From: Dietzia sp. JS16-p6b
Lineage (GTDB): Bacteria > Actinomycetota > Actinomycetes > Mycobacteriales > Mycobacteriaceae
DNA length: 64,000 nucleotides
Direction of reading: 5' to 3'
NCBI RefSeq assembly: GCF_003052165.1
Contig: NZ_CP024869.1
Span: 248,001 to 312,000, forward strand
Shown: in pieces, positions 37,130 through 45,676 of the stretch
Layout of the letters: the number at the start of each line of letters is the position of its first letter
How positions within the stretch are numbered: position 1 is the stretch's first letter
The notes under the pieces: model-generated
The model's input: the letters and a program-made list of their open reading frames with translations, nothing else
The model's database searches: none
Told to the model about the DNA's origin: nothing
Translations under genes and position numbers: made by a program

Positions 37130-37807
37130 ATGGGCTGGTTACAGGACGCGATACGACACTCGACGATGCGGACCGCGACCGAGGTGATCGACGCCGACTC
37201 GGCACTGCCGGGCAGGCCCGACCCGGTCGCGGTGGCGCCGACCAACATCGTCACCGGCAACCCGATGGTGCCCCCGTTCCCCGACGGGCACGAGTCGATC
37301 GTGCTGGGGATGGGGTGCTTCTGGGGGGCGGAGAAGATCCTCTGGCAGCTCGACGGGGTGTGGACCACCGCGGTCGGGTACGCGGGCGGATGGACGCCCA
37401 ATCCCACCTACGAGGAGACCTGCACGGGCGCGACGGGGCACACCGAGGCGGTTCTCGTGGTGTTCGATCCCGAGGTCCTGCCCGTCGAGCGGCTCCTCGC
37501 CACGTTCTTCGAATGGCACGACCCCACCCAGGGCATGAGGCAGGGCAACGACCGGGGAACGCAGTACCGATCCGCCGTGTTCACCACCACGACCGCTCAG
37601 CTGGACACGGCCCGGCGTGTGGCGGCCGCCTATCAGAAGGAACTCGACGCCGCGGGGTACGGCCCTCTGACCACCGAATTCGGGTTGCTCAGTGAAGTTC
37701 GGTCCGGCGAGTTCGCCTACGCCGAGGACTACCACCAGCAGTACCTGATCAAGAACCCCGGTGGATACGACTGCCACGTCCGCAGCGGAGTGGCCTGCCC
37801 GATCTGA
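37130..37807 (+). CDS. msrA: Peptide methionine sulfoxide reductase MsrA
   Basis: A 225-residue enzyme that reduces methionine-S-sulfoxide in proteins. The active-site Cys is in GMGCFWGAEKILWQL near residue 62, followed by VGYAGGWTPNPTYEE and GHTEAVLV. The C-terminal Cys residues in YDCHVRSGVACPI probably act as resolving thiols. The N-terminal 50 residues extend beyond the smallest family members but occur in actinobacterial MsrA. TACCCT 6 nt before the ATG suggests a leaderless start. It lies near sodA, both being oxidative-stress genes. Confidence 0.95.
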   Translation: MGWLQDAIRHSTMRTATEVIDADSALPGRPDPVAVAPTNIVTGNPMVPPFPDGHESIVLGMGCFWGAEKILWQLDGVWTTAVGYAGGWTPNPTYEETCTGATGHTEAVLVVFDPEVLPVERLLATFFEWHDPTQGMRQGNDRGTQYRSAVFTTTTAQLDTARRVAAAYQKELDAAGYGPLTTEFGLLSEVRSGEFAYAEDYHQQYLIKNPGGYDCHVRSGVACPI

Positions 37808-37872
37808 GGCCGCCCGTTCTCTGAGACTGTGAGGCCGCCGGTGCTCAGAGGCATGCGGAAGGGGACATGCGG

Positions 37873-37910
37873 AAGGGCCCTGCCCGGGAGCGATCCCGGG
37901 CAGGGCCCTT
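37873..37910. terminator. Very strong hairpin terminator between msrA and csp
   Basis: A perfect 17-bp inverted repeat pairs 37873-37889 with 37894-37910 around GCGA. The two genes converge on it, so it can end both transcripts. Confidence 0.85.
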
Positions 37911-37946
37911 CTCGTCGATGCGGCGTCAGATCGCTCTGACGTCAGC

Positions 37947-38150
37947 TCACATCGGGGTGATGTTCTCCGCCTGCAGGCCCTTGGCGCCCTGCGCGACGTC
38001 GAAGGAGACCTGCTGGTTCTCCTCGAGCGAGCGGTAGCCCGAGCCGTTGATGGCGGAGAAGTGCGCGAAGACGTCGGCGGAGCCGTCGTCGGGGGCGATG
38101 AAGCCGAAGCCCTTGTCGGCGTTGAACCACTTCACGGTACCGGTAGCCAT
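37947..38150 (-). CDS. cspA: Cold-shock domain protein
   Basis: A 67-residue cold-shock protein that binds single-stranded nucleic acid. RNP1 is KGFGFIAP near residue 13 and RNP2 is VFAHFSAI near residue 27. The start [14 protein letters not shown] is the family's usual one. AAAGGA precedes the ATG. A leader of about 100 nt, typical of csp mRNAs, precedes the start. Confidence 0.96.
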   Translation of the reverse strand: MATGTVKWFNADKGFGFIAPDDGSADVFAHFSAINGSGYRSLEENQQVSFDVAQGAKGLQAENITPM

Positions 38151-38263
38151 AGTGGCGTCCTTTCGAGAGTCGGTACCCCGCTTGTCGGGATACCAGATGA
38201 TGCAGCAGAGAGCGTGCTGTGTGTTTCCCTGCGGTGCCGCATCGTTCTCTCTCAAGAACGGTG

Positions 38264-38293
38264 GATCTACAGAAATACAACGTACGTTTTCAA
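38264..38293 (-). promoter_or_regulatory. Likely csp promoter
   Basis: On the minus strand, TTGAAA (38293-38288) and TAGATC (38269-38264) are separated by 18 bases. The mRNA would carry a long leader, as in other cold-shock genes. Confidence 0.4.
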
Positions 38294-38420
38294 CTACTGC
38301 GCAGAACCCTACAGCCTGAGAGGCGGTCCGTCACCCCCACGGGGTGTCCGGCAGGTGAATTCGCCGTTCCACCTCGGTTCCGGCCCGCTCGGTCGACCCG
38401 CCGGGGACGACACTGGGTGG

Positions 38421-40253
38421 GTGTACTCCGATCTGACGAGTGAACTCGACTCCATCCTGGGCGATCTCGCACCCGGCCGCGCGACGAGGGCGCGGGACGT
38501 GGAGCGTGTGCACCCGACCCACCGCCGGGGCGCTGAGAACCTCGTCGACTACGCGAGCCTGCGCCGACACGACCTCCGGGATCTGCAGGACCGACTGCTC
38601 GACGTGGGCGTCTCCCCTCTGGTCGGTTGTGAGGACGACGTGGAGGCGGCTCTCCGGGCCGCGCGGGCCGCGTTGGCCGCGCTCGAGGGGCAGGACCCGT
38701 CGCGGTTCGCGGATCGCAAGACCACCGCTCAGGCCCGCTCCGCCGGGGACGCGGCGCTGGCTGCGCATGCAAAGGCCCTGCTGGGTGCGCCGCGCCCCGG
38801 GAGGTCGGGTCGGGTGATGGTGACGTTGCCGGCGTCGGCCGCCGATGATCCCGGACTCGTCGTGAGCCTGGCCGAACGGGGAATGGGGTTGGCCCGGATC
38901 AACTGCGCTCACGACGACCCGACGCGGTGGGAGGCGATGATCGCCGGGGTCCGCGCCGCCGAGCGCGCCGTGGGCAGGAGGATCCCGATCTCCATGGACC
39001 TGGCCGGCCCGAAGGTGCGGACCGGGCCGGTGGCCCTGGGTGCACCGGTGGGCAGGGCGCGGGTCACCCGGGAACCGGGAGGCGGGGTGGTCGAGCCCGC
39101 GCGCCTGTGGATCACCCGCGACGGCATCGATCCGGCGCCGCCCCCGACCCGCGGCCGCCCCCCGCTGTGCGTCCGGGTGGACCCGCGGTGGCTCGCGGGC
39201 CGGAGGCCCGGGGACGTGATCGAGGTCCCCGATGCACGGCGGCTGCGCCGACGCTTCACCGTGGTGTCCGTGGATGACGGTGGAGTCCTCGCGGAGGGTG
39301 ATCGCAACGCGTGGGTGCGCGACGGCACGCTGATCGACTGCGACTTCGAGCGCACCAGGGTCCGCGGCATCCCTGCGGTGCCCCAGCGGATTCGCGTCCA
39401 CTCCGGGGACCGGATCCTGCTCACCGTGGACATGGAACCGGTGGATCCACCGCGGTCCGGTGCGGAGATCCGACTGGGATGTGCGCTTCCCGCGGTCGTG
39501 GAGGCGCTGGCGGTGGGTGACCGCGTCCTGTTCGACGACGGGGTGATCTCCGCAGAGGTCGTCGAGACCGCCACGCCGGGTGCCACGGACGCCCCCTGGG
39601 CCAGGCTGGAGGTGGTGCGCTGCCGGGAGGGTGGCCGCTGGCTGGGGTCGGAGAAGGGGATCAATGTCCCGGGACTGGAGATGGACACCCCCGCGCTGAC
39701 CGAGGAGGACCGACAGAGTCTCGACTTCGCGTCCCGACACGCCGATCTCGTGGCGCTGTCGTTCGTGCGGACCAGAAGGGACGTCGCCGACGCGGTCGAG
39801 GCCCTGGAATCCGCGGCCTCGGAGTCGGGGCGGGAGCTGGGACTGCTCCTCAAGATCGAGACCCGGCAGGCGTACCGGGCGCTACCGGACCTGCTGCTGG
39901 AGGCGATGCGTCACGAGCGGATCGGTGTGATGATCGCCCGCGGTGACCTCGCCGTCGAGATGGGTTTCGAGTCGCTCTCGGAGATTCCGCGCAACATCAC
40001 GCTGATGTGCCAGGCGGCCCGCGTCCCGGTCGTCCTGGCGACGCAGGTGCTGGAGTCGTTGGCGAAGACCGGGATCCCGTCGCGCGCGGAGATCTCCGAC
40101 GCCGGGTCCGCGCAGAGGTCCGAGTGCGTGATGCTCAACAAGGGGCCCTATGTGGCCGAGGCGATCGAGACCCTCGACGTGATCCACTCCCGGATGGGCC
40201 GGATCCAGCGGAAGGCGCTGCCACTGATGCGCCACGTCGACAGCTGGGACTGA
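38421..40253 (+). CDS. Atypical pyruvate kinase-like protein
   Basis: About 610 residues, related to pyruvate kinase. An N-terminal helical extension of about 125 residues precedes the barrel. Core motifs are ERGMGLARINCAHDD, SMDLAGPKVRTG, LTEEDRQSLDFA, KIE in LLLKIETRQAY, GVMIARGDLAVEM and PVVLATQVLESLAKTGIPSR. The usual regulatory C-terminal domain is missing. Residues that bind potassium in common enzymes are changed: Ser of NFSHG is Ala, and Asp-Thr-Lys-Gly-Pro-Glu reads Asp-Leu-Ala-Gly-Pro-Lys, as in potassium-independent enzymes. It probably converts phosphoenolpyruvate to pyruvate, but a different substrate is possible. The start is uncertain; a GTG at 38355 is an alternative. Confidence 0.8.
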   Translation: MYSDLTSELDSILGDLAPGRATRARDVERVHPTHRRGAENLVDYASLRRHDLRDLQDRLLDVGVSPLVGCEDDVEAALRAARAALAALEGQDPSRFADRKTTAQARSAGDAALAAHAKALLGAPRPGRSGRVMVTLPASAADDPGLVVSLAERGMGLARINCAHDDPTRWEAMIAGVRAAERAVGRRIPISMDLAGPKVRTGPVALGAPVGRARVTREPGGGVVEPARLWITRDGIDPAPPPTRGRPPLCVRVDPRWLAGRRPGDVIEVPDARRLRRRFTVVSVDDGGVLAEGDRNAWVRDGTLIDCDFERTRVRGIPAVPQRIRVHSGDRILLTVDMEPVDPPRSGAEIRLGCALPAVVEALAVGDRVLFDDGVISAEVVETATPGATDAPWARLEVVRCREGGRWLGSEKGINVPGLEMDTPALTEEDRQSLDFASRHADLVALSFVRTRRDVADAVEALESAASESGRELGLLLKIETRQAYRALPDLLLEAMRHERIGVMIARGDLAVEMGFESLSEIPRNITLMCQAARVPVVLATQVLESLAKTGIPSRAEISDAGSAQRSECVMLNKGPYVAEAIETLDVIHSRMGRIQRKALPLMRHVDSWD

Positions 40254-40327
40254 CCGCCGCCGCCCCGCCACGGCTACGCCCCGGCGGTGTCACCGCGAGC
40301 CGCGCGGGCTGTGCCAGCATGGTCGCC

Positions 40328-41170
40328 ATGACCTCACCGCGGCGGACCGGCCAGTGGCGATGGGTCGCGCACCCGCCGTGGCGCCCGCCCGTTCCGGGGG
40401 CGAGGCCACCGGCGCCCCGGCACCGCTCCGGGCCGGCGTGGGGGGATCGGACGCCCACCTACCCGGCCACGCCGAGGTGGGGCCTGCCACCGGTCGCCAT
40501 CCCGCGTCGGCTCGAGTCCCCACGACCCCCGGCGCGCCCACGGATCGCCGCGGCCGCCCCCGGGGTCGTCGGAGTGGCGGGGACGTGGTTCGCCGCGACC
40601 GCCGTGGTCCACGCCCTCCGGTACGCGGTGCTGGCCTGGTACTCCGAGCGCCTCACCCCGTGGTGGGTGGAGGCCACGACGACCGCGGTCGTGTGGGTGG
40701 CGGGCGTGGTGGCCGTCGTCGTCGGTATGGCGGCGGCCGTCGCGGCGACCGCGTGGCTCGTCGACACCCGTCGCCGGGTGTTCTCGCCCGCCCCGGACCC
40801 GCGGAGACGGGCGGGCCTGTGGGTGGGGTGCCTGGTCCCCGTCGTCAACTGGTTCCGGATACCGGTGTACCTGGCCGAACTGCGGGTGGCGTCCCGCCGC
40901 GCTCCCACCCGGGCCGGGCTCATCCGCTGGTGGGTGGCGCTGGGCGTGAACGGACTGGCGGTCGCACTCGCGCTGTGGCGGGGCACGGGGCAGGGCCCGC
41001 AGGCCGCGGCGGACACGGTGCTCCTCACCGCGCTCGCGGCGGCGGCCGCGGTGTGGGCCGCGAGGGAGACCCGAACCGTCATGCGGAGTTTCGACGAGCC
41101 TCCCCCACGGTTCACCCACCGGCTTCTCCCGCGGGGGATCGTGAACGCGTCCCCGGCTCGAGAGGAGTGA
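40328..41170 (+). CDS. DUF4328-type membrane protein
   Basis: A 280-residue membrane protein resembling the DUF4328 family. The first 75 residues are Pro/Arg-rich and cytosolic. Four hydrophobic helices follow, near residues 80-100, 115-143, 161-175 and 200-218. Between the second and third is a conserved-looking segment with RRAGLWVGCLVPVVNWFRIP. Function is unknown. A second in-frame ATG 9 bases upstream is possible. The next gene follows after 3 bases, so this is likely an operon with the phosphodiesterase. Confidence 0.72.
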   Translation: MTSPRRTGQWRWVAHPPWRPPVPGARPPAPRHRSGPAWGDRTPTYPATPRWGLPPVAIPRRLESPRPPARPRIAAAAPGVVGVAGTWFAATAVVHALRYAVLAWYSERLTPWWVEATTTAVVWVAGVVAVVVGMAAAVAATAWLVDTRRRVFSPAPDPRRRAGLWVGCLVPVVNWFRIPVYLAELRVASRRAPTRAGLIRWWVALGVNGLAVALALWRGTGQGPQAAADTVLLTALAAAAAVWAARETRTVMRSFDEPPPRFTHRLLPRGIVNASPAREE

Positions 41171-41173
41171 GAC

Positions 41174-41986
41174 GTGACGGTCCCCGCGACCACACATCCG
41201 AGGTCCACGGTGTCCACCGGGAGCAGGGTCGTCGCCCACCGGGGGGCGTCGGCCGAGTATCCGGAACTCACGCTCATCGCCTATGAGAAAGCCCTCGAAC
41301 AGGGCGCGACGGCGCTCGAGGTGGATGTACGGCTCACCGCGGACGGAGTCCCCGTGCTCCTCCACGACCCGCGGACCACACGCGTGGCGGACCGCGACCT
41401 GTGGGTCCACTCCACCACCCTCGACGAGTTGTCGACCCTCGACCTCGGCTCCTGGCACCCGGTGCACCGCAGGTCCGAGCCGCTTCTCACCCTGCGCAGT
41501 CTCCTCGTCATGGCCGAGGCGTACCCGCACGTGAAGTTGTTCCTGGAGACCAAGCACCCCGTGCCCACCGGTGGTCGGGTCGAGGTCGCGCTCCGGGACG
41601 AGCTGAGGTACTTCGGGCTGGATCGCCCCGCCTCGCACGCCGAATCCCGGGCGCTCATGATGAGCTTCTCCGTGATGGCGGTACGACGGTTCCGGCAGTT
41701 GGCCCCGCAGGTTCCGACGGTGCAGCTGCGCGAGCGGGGCAACGTCCTCAAGTCGTGGCCGGCCGAGGGGTTCGGCGCCCAGTTGATGGGCCCCAGCATC
41801 GGGGCGCTCCGTGCGCGACCCTGGCTGGTCGACTACTGGAGGTCGCGGGGGATGGGCACCTACTGCTGGACCGTCGACGACCCGGCCGACATGCTCCTGT
41901 GTCGCGACCTCGGCGTGGAGTGGGTGGCGACCAACGTCCCGTCACGTGCCCGAGCCGTCCTGGACGGGCCCGCCCGCAGTTCCTGA
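41174..41986 (+). CDS. glpQ: Glycerophosphodiester phosphodiesterase
   Basis: A 270-residue enzyme hydrolysing glycerophosphodiesters to glycerol-3-phosphate and an alcohol. The catalytic loop AHRGASAEYPELTLIAY near residue 21 and EVDVRLTADGVPVLLHDP near residue 46 are diagnostic, with YCWTVDDPADM near the C-terminus. There is no signal peptide, so it is cytosolic, like mycobacterial GlpQ1. GAGAGGAG lies 7 bases before the GTG. It is translationally close to the upstream DUF4328 gene. Confidence 0.93.
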   Translation: MTVPATTHPRSTVSTGSRVVAHRGASAEYPELTLIAYEKALEQGATALEVDVRLTADGVPVLLHDPRTTRVADRDLWVHSTTLDELSTLDLGSWHPVHRRSEPLLTLRSLLVMAEAYPHVKLFLETKHPVPTGGRVEVALRDELRYFGLDRPASHAESRALMMSFSVMAVRRFRQLAPQVPTVQLRERGNVLKSWPAEGFGAQLMGPSIGALRARPWLVDYWRSRGMGTYCWTVDDPADMLLCRDLGVEWVATNVPSRARAVLDGPARSS

Positions 41987-42028
41987 CCCGCCGGACGGGC
42001 CGCGCTGACGCACCGTATCGTTGTGCCC

Positions 42029-42937
42029 GTGGGTAGACGTCAGCGCCATAAAGAGCCCAAGTCCGGCGGCAACCGCCAGGCCAAGATCGCCGCTCGCGCG
42101 GCCGAGCGTGAGGAACTGAGCACCCAGCCCAGGCCTTTCGCGGGGTTCGCGGGGGAGTGCGACATGGTCGCCATGCGCGAGTTCGTTCCGTCGGCGACCG
42201 CGCGGCTGACCACCAGTAGCCAGAAGCGCGAGATCACCCTGGCGACCGTCCTGCCCGGTGCCATCGCCGGACTGGTGCGTGACGAGGAGCTGGGCGGCGA
42301 GGCCATGGTGGGTCTGCAGGTCCAGGTCCACGGGCCCGATCCGGCGGCCGACCTGGCGTACGCGGTGGACTGGGCCTCTCGCGCAGGGGGCGGTGAGACG
42401 CTGAACACCTCCCATCCGGACGAGTCCACCCCGGCGTTGGAGGACGTCGTGGTGAAGGACGCGCCGCTGGAGATCGTGGTGCACGGAGACTTCTCGTGGT
42501 GGCTCGCCGAGGGAGCTCAGGTCCGTCCCGAGATCGCGCAGGCGATCAAGAACGCCGACGAGGTGATGATGCCCTCGGCCCGGGTCGCGGCGGACGGCAT
42601 CGAGGCCGCCTGGTGGGTCGACGCGGGCGAGAAGGCCCACATCCGGTGGGTGCGGCCGGAGGACGAGGACGCGCTGTTCGAGGCCCTCGCGCGCGTGCAC
42701 TCCGCGGGCGGCCTCCACCTGGGCGAGGGGTCGCGTTTCGCGGGGTCCTTCCGCACCCACGGGGTGCTCGTGCCGGTGTTCGACCTGGACCCGGAGATGC
42801 ACCACCAGGAGTGGGCGCCGGGACTTCTCGAACTCGACGCGCGACTGGCTGAGGCGTTGGCGAAGGACGGCCCGCTCAGCTCCGACGAGCGCGCCTCGCG
42901 GGACGGTCTCCGGGCACGCCAGGTCACCCTGCGCTGA
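42029..42937 (+). CDS. DUF5926-family protein
   Basis: About 302 residues. A basic N-terminus (GRRQRHKEPKSGGNRQ) precedes a globular region with MREFVPSATARLT, VVLKD-type strands and WWVDAGEKAHIRWVRPEDE. It resembles the DUF5926 proteins conserved in mycolate actinobacteria, whose function is unknown; the basic tail could bind nucleic acid. A GTG start was chosen because TATCGT at 42016-42021 lies 7 nt upstream; another GTG at 42023 is in frame. Confidence 0.78.
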   Translation: MGRRQRHKEPKSGGNRQAKIAARAAEREELSTQPRPFAGFAGECDMVAMREFVPSATARLTTSSQKREITLATVLPGAIAGLVRDEELGGEAMVGLQVQVHGPDPAADLAYAVDWASRAGGGETLNTSHPDESTPALEDVVVKDAPLEIVVHGDFSWWLAEGAQVRPEIAQAIKNADEVMMPSARVAADGIEAAWWVDAGEKAHIRWVRPEDEDALFEALARVHSAGGLHLGEGSRFAGSFRTHGVLVPVFDLDPEMHHQEWAPGLLELDARLAEALAKDGPLSSDERASRDGLRARQVTLR

Positions 42938-43061
42938 CCGGGCGCCGATCCCAGACCGGCACGGACCCCCGGTCGGGCCCGGGGGCCTCTAGTATCCCCT
43001 CGGGCGACCGGCAGCCGGCGGGTCGCCGGGCCGGACGTGTGGCTGGAGGGGGTGTGGCCGG

Positions 43062-44006
43062 GTGGCCGACCGACCGGGGCGGGACGATGACGAGGCGGCG
43101 CCCACCGAGGTGACCGTGCCGCCGTGGTTGCGGACCGGGCCGGTCCGGGACCGGTCCGACGCCGAGTCGGTCCCGGAACCGGCTGCCGAGTCGGTCCCGG
43201 ATCCGTCGCCGAAGAGGGGCGACGGTCGTGGTGCCGCAGACCCGGCGCGGATCGACCCCGGCGGGAAGGAGCCCTCGCGGGAGGTCTCCCCCAACCGGAT
43301 CAGGCTGGGTGGGCAGGGGAGACCCGAGGCGCCCGACGGCGATACGCGCGGGCGTCGTGCCCGGGACCTGTCCTCGCTGCGCCTCGGTGCGGTGGGCCGG
43401 TCCGCGTCCGAGAGGCCGGTGCCCGAACCGCCGGCTCTCGACAGGTCTGTGGGAGAGCGGTCCGTGCGAGATCGGTCGGCGATCGCGGGCCCGGATCCCT
43501 CCGCGTCTCCGGCCCGTGCCGGGCGTGCGCGCCGCGCGGCGCTGTTCGCGGCAGCCGGGGTGGCCGTGCTGTCCGGGTCCGCCGTGCTCGGGTTCGTCCT
43601 CACCCGCGGGATACTCTCCCCAGGGGAAGACCCGGTCGCCTGCTCCCCGGTGTCCGAACCCGGCCACGTGGTGGGCGCCGGCCCCGGGTCGCTGGACACG
43701 CCGTTGGAGACGGTGCTGGCCTTCGACCACGCGTATTACGTCGAGCGCTCGGCCGAGAAGGCGTTCGAGGCGGTCTCGCCGTCGAGCCGGATGACCCTCG
43801 ATCAGTTGCGTGCCGACGGGGTGGACCGGGTGCCCGAGGGCACCACCCACTGCGTGGACGCCCGGGAGTTGTCACCCACGCTCCTCGAGGTGACGCTCAC
43901 CGAGTCCCGGCCCGATTCCGAGCCCGTGGTGATGAGACAGCGGGTACGGGTGGCGGAGAACCCTCGCGGGACGTGGGGGATCGTCTCGATCACACCCGCC
44001 GGATGA
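43062..44006 (+). CDS. Single-pass membrane protein with extracytoplasmic domain
   Basis: A 314-residue protein. Residues 1-158 are a low-complexity, Arg/Pro/Asp-rich cytosolic region with repeated SVPEP- and DRS-like runs. A membrane helix spans residues 162-185. The last 125 residues form a small outside domain, with Cys in PVACSPVSEPG and TTHCVDARELSP that could pair. It resembles DUF8176-like extracellular domains, but I am not sure. A GGAGGGGG stretch lies about 10 bases before the GTG start. The convergent LCP gene ends 57 bases beyond. Confidence 0.62.
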   Translation: MADRPGRDDDEAAPTEVTVPPWLRTGPVRDRSDAESVPEPAAESVPDPSPKRGDGRGAADPARIDPGGKEPSREVSPNRIRLGGQGRPEAPDGDTRGRRARDLSSLRLGAVGRSASERPVPEPPALDRSVGERSVRDRSAIAGPDPSASPARAGRARRAALFAAAGVAVLSGSAVLGFVLTRGILSPGEDPVACSPVSEPGHVVGAGPGSLDTPLETVLAFDHAYYVERSAEKAFEAVSPSSRMTLDQLRADGVDRVPEGTTHCVDARELSPTLLEVTLTESRPDSEPVVMRQRVRVAENPRGTWGIVSITPAG

Positions 44007-44062
44007 CGGACCCGCACCCGGGCGACTCGCCCGCACCCGGGAGAGCGGCCCGGGCGACCGGG

Positions 44063-45571
44063 TCAGGGGCCGGCGTCGAGATACTCCTGGGGTGGGGTAC
44101 GCCCCGAGGCGACCGCGTCGAAGAACCCCGTGGTGTTCGGGCCCCACACGAGATACGACCCCACGGAACCCGAGTCCATGCCGTCGTAGGGGGCGGTCAC
44201 GGTGAGGGGATCGCCCCTGAGCTTCCACATCACCCAGGCGAGGTTCCAGATGTGGTCCCCGGAGTCCACGGTGATGGCCTCCGAGGCGGAGTCGATGAGT
44301 GACACCGCGGTGAACGGGTTGAGCAGGTTCCCCGGGGACATGGTCTCGCTCATCAGCGCGCCGAGGAACTGCCGCTGGTTGCGGACCCTCTGGAGGTCCT
44401 GTTCCGCGAACCCGTAGCGGGTGCGGACGAAGCCCAGGGCCTGAGGACCCGCGAGGGTCTGACACCCGGCGGCCAGATCGAGTCCGGCGAGCGGGTCGTT
44501 GATCGGCTCCTCGATGCAGATGTCCACGCCTCCGACGGCGTCGACGATCCCGGCGAAACCGCCGAACCCGATCTCCGCGTAGTGGTCGATGCGCATGCCG
44601 GTCTGTTCCTCGAGCGTCCGGGTGAGCAGAGGCGGGCCGCCGAAGGTGTAGGCGGCGTTGAGCTTGTTCTGACCGTAGTCCGGGATGTCGACCAGAAGAT
44701 CGCGCGGGAGTGAGATGAGCATGGTCCGCCCGCCGTCCCGCGGCGTGTAGACCAGCATCATCGTGTCGGTACGTTTGCCGCCGGCATCGGATTCCGACCC
44801 GGTGGACAGTTGGGCCTGCTGCTCCGGGGTGAGGCCTTCGCGCGAGTCCGTCCCGACCAGCAGCGTGATACTGCCCGGGGTGTTCCCGCCCCGGCCGGGG
44901 TAGTCCGGCAGGGCGTCGATCCGCTGGAGCTTGGAGTCCGCCCACAGGACGCTCACCACGCCCAGCGTCAGGATCAGGACGAGCACCAGGCCCAGGATCC
45001 GCATCGGCCCGAGGCGGCGTCTACCGGGTGCCCGGCCCGGCCGGCGCGCATCCGCCGGCCCGTACCCTGCCCGCGGGGGCCGGTGAGCGGAGCGGGCGCC
45101 GCGGGGGTCGACCGGCTGCCGGCGGGGGTCACGCCCGCCCGACCGCGGCCGGGCCGCACGCGGGTCGCGGTTCGGGTCGCGACGGGGATCGCCGCCCGCG
45201 CCGGCCCGGCCGGCGTACCTCGCCCGCTCCTCTCTGGGGAGGGGCTCGGGTGTCTGGCGGGGTTGGTAGCCGCCAGGGGCGGCGCCCCGATCGCGGCCGG
45301 GTTCGGCCGGGCGTCGCGGCTGGCGACCGGCCGCACCACGCGGGTCCGGTGTGCCACGGGGGTCGTACCGGGGATCGCGACCGGCCGCACGGCGCGGATC
45401 CCGAGCCGGCTCACGACCGGGCTCACGGCGTGGCTCCCGACCGGCCTCCCGGCGCGGCGCGGACCCGCGTGGCGCACCGGGGTCGGCGTAACCGCGGCGC
45501 TCGCGCGCGCGTCGCCGGAGCTCGGCGGCCTCCTCGGGGGTGAGGTGCCGGCGCCTGGAGTCGTCGGTCAT
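44063..45571 (-). CDS. LCP-family (LytR-CpsA-Psr) cell wall ligase
   Basis: A 502-residue membrane protein. The first 190 residues are an unusually long cytosolic tail of Arg/Pro/Gly repeats (REPRREPGREPARDPRRAAG and similar). A membrane helix near residues 195-215 is followed by an outside LCP domain with LLVGTDSREG, TDTMMLVY, ISLPRDLLVDIPDYGQNKLNAAY-type Arg/Asp catalytic region and LGFVRTRY. In mycolate bacteria LCP enzymes join arabinogalactan to peptidoglycan, which fits the glf/glfT2 genes in this window. The start was placed at MTDDSRRRHL. The basic tail resembles those of other actinobacterial LCP proteins but is longer than usual. Confidence 0.88.
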   Translation of the reverse strand: MTDDSRRRHLTPEEAAELRRRARERRGYADPGAPRGSAPRREAGREPRREPGREPARDPRRAAGRDPRYDPRGTPDPRGAAGRQPRRPAEPGRDRGAAPGGYQPRQTPEPLPREERARYAGRAGAGGDPRRDPNRDPRAARPRSGGRDPRRQPVDPRGARSAHRPPRAGYGPADARRPGRAPGRRRLGPMRILGLVLVLILTLGVVSVLWADSKLQRIDALPDYPGRGGNTPGSITLLVGTDSREGLTPEQQAQLSTGSESDAGGKRTDTMMLVYTPRDGGRTMLISLPRDLLVDIPDYGQNKLNAAYTFGGPPLLTRTLEEQTGMRIDHYAEIGFGGFAGIVDAVGGVDICIEEPINDPLAGLDLAAGCQTLAGPQALGFVRTRYGFAEQDLQRVRNQRQFLGALMSETMSPGNLLNPFTAVSLIDSASEAITVDSGDHIWNLAWVMWKLRGDPLTVTAPYDGMDSGSVGSYLVWGPNTTGFFDAVASGRTPPQEYLDAGP

Positions 45572-45676
45572 GGGATCGGACTCTACTTGGCGGCCCGCCC
45601 TGTCGGCGTCGCGCACCGCGCCGCCGGAGGGGCGGTGGGGTCGCGGGAGCGGACGACAGGGACGGCGGGCGGGGTG

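Noticed and set aside
38061-38420. Upstream extension of the pyruvate kinase-like frame
   Set aside because: It runs over the csp leader on the other strand and has no ribosome site. GTG starts at 38355 or 38421 are more likely.
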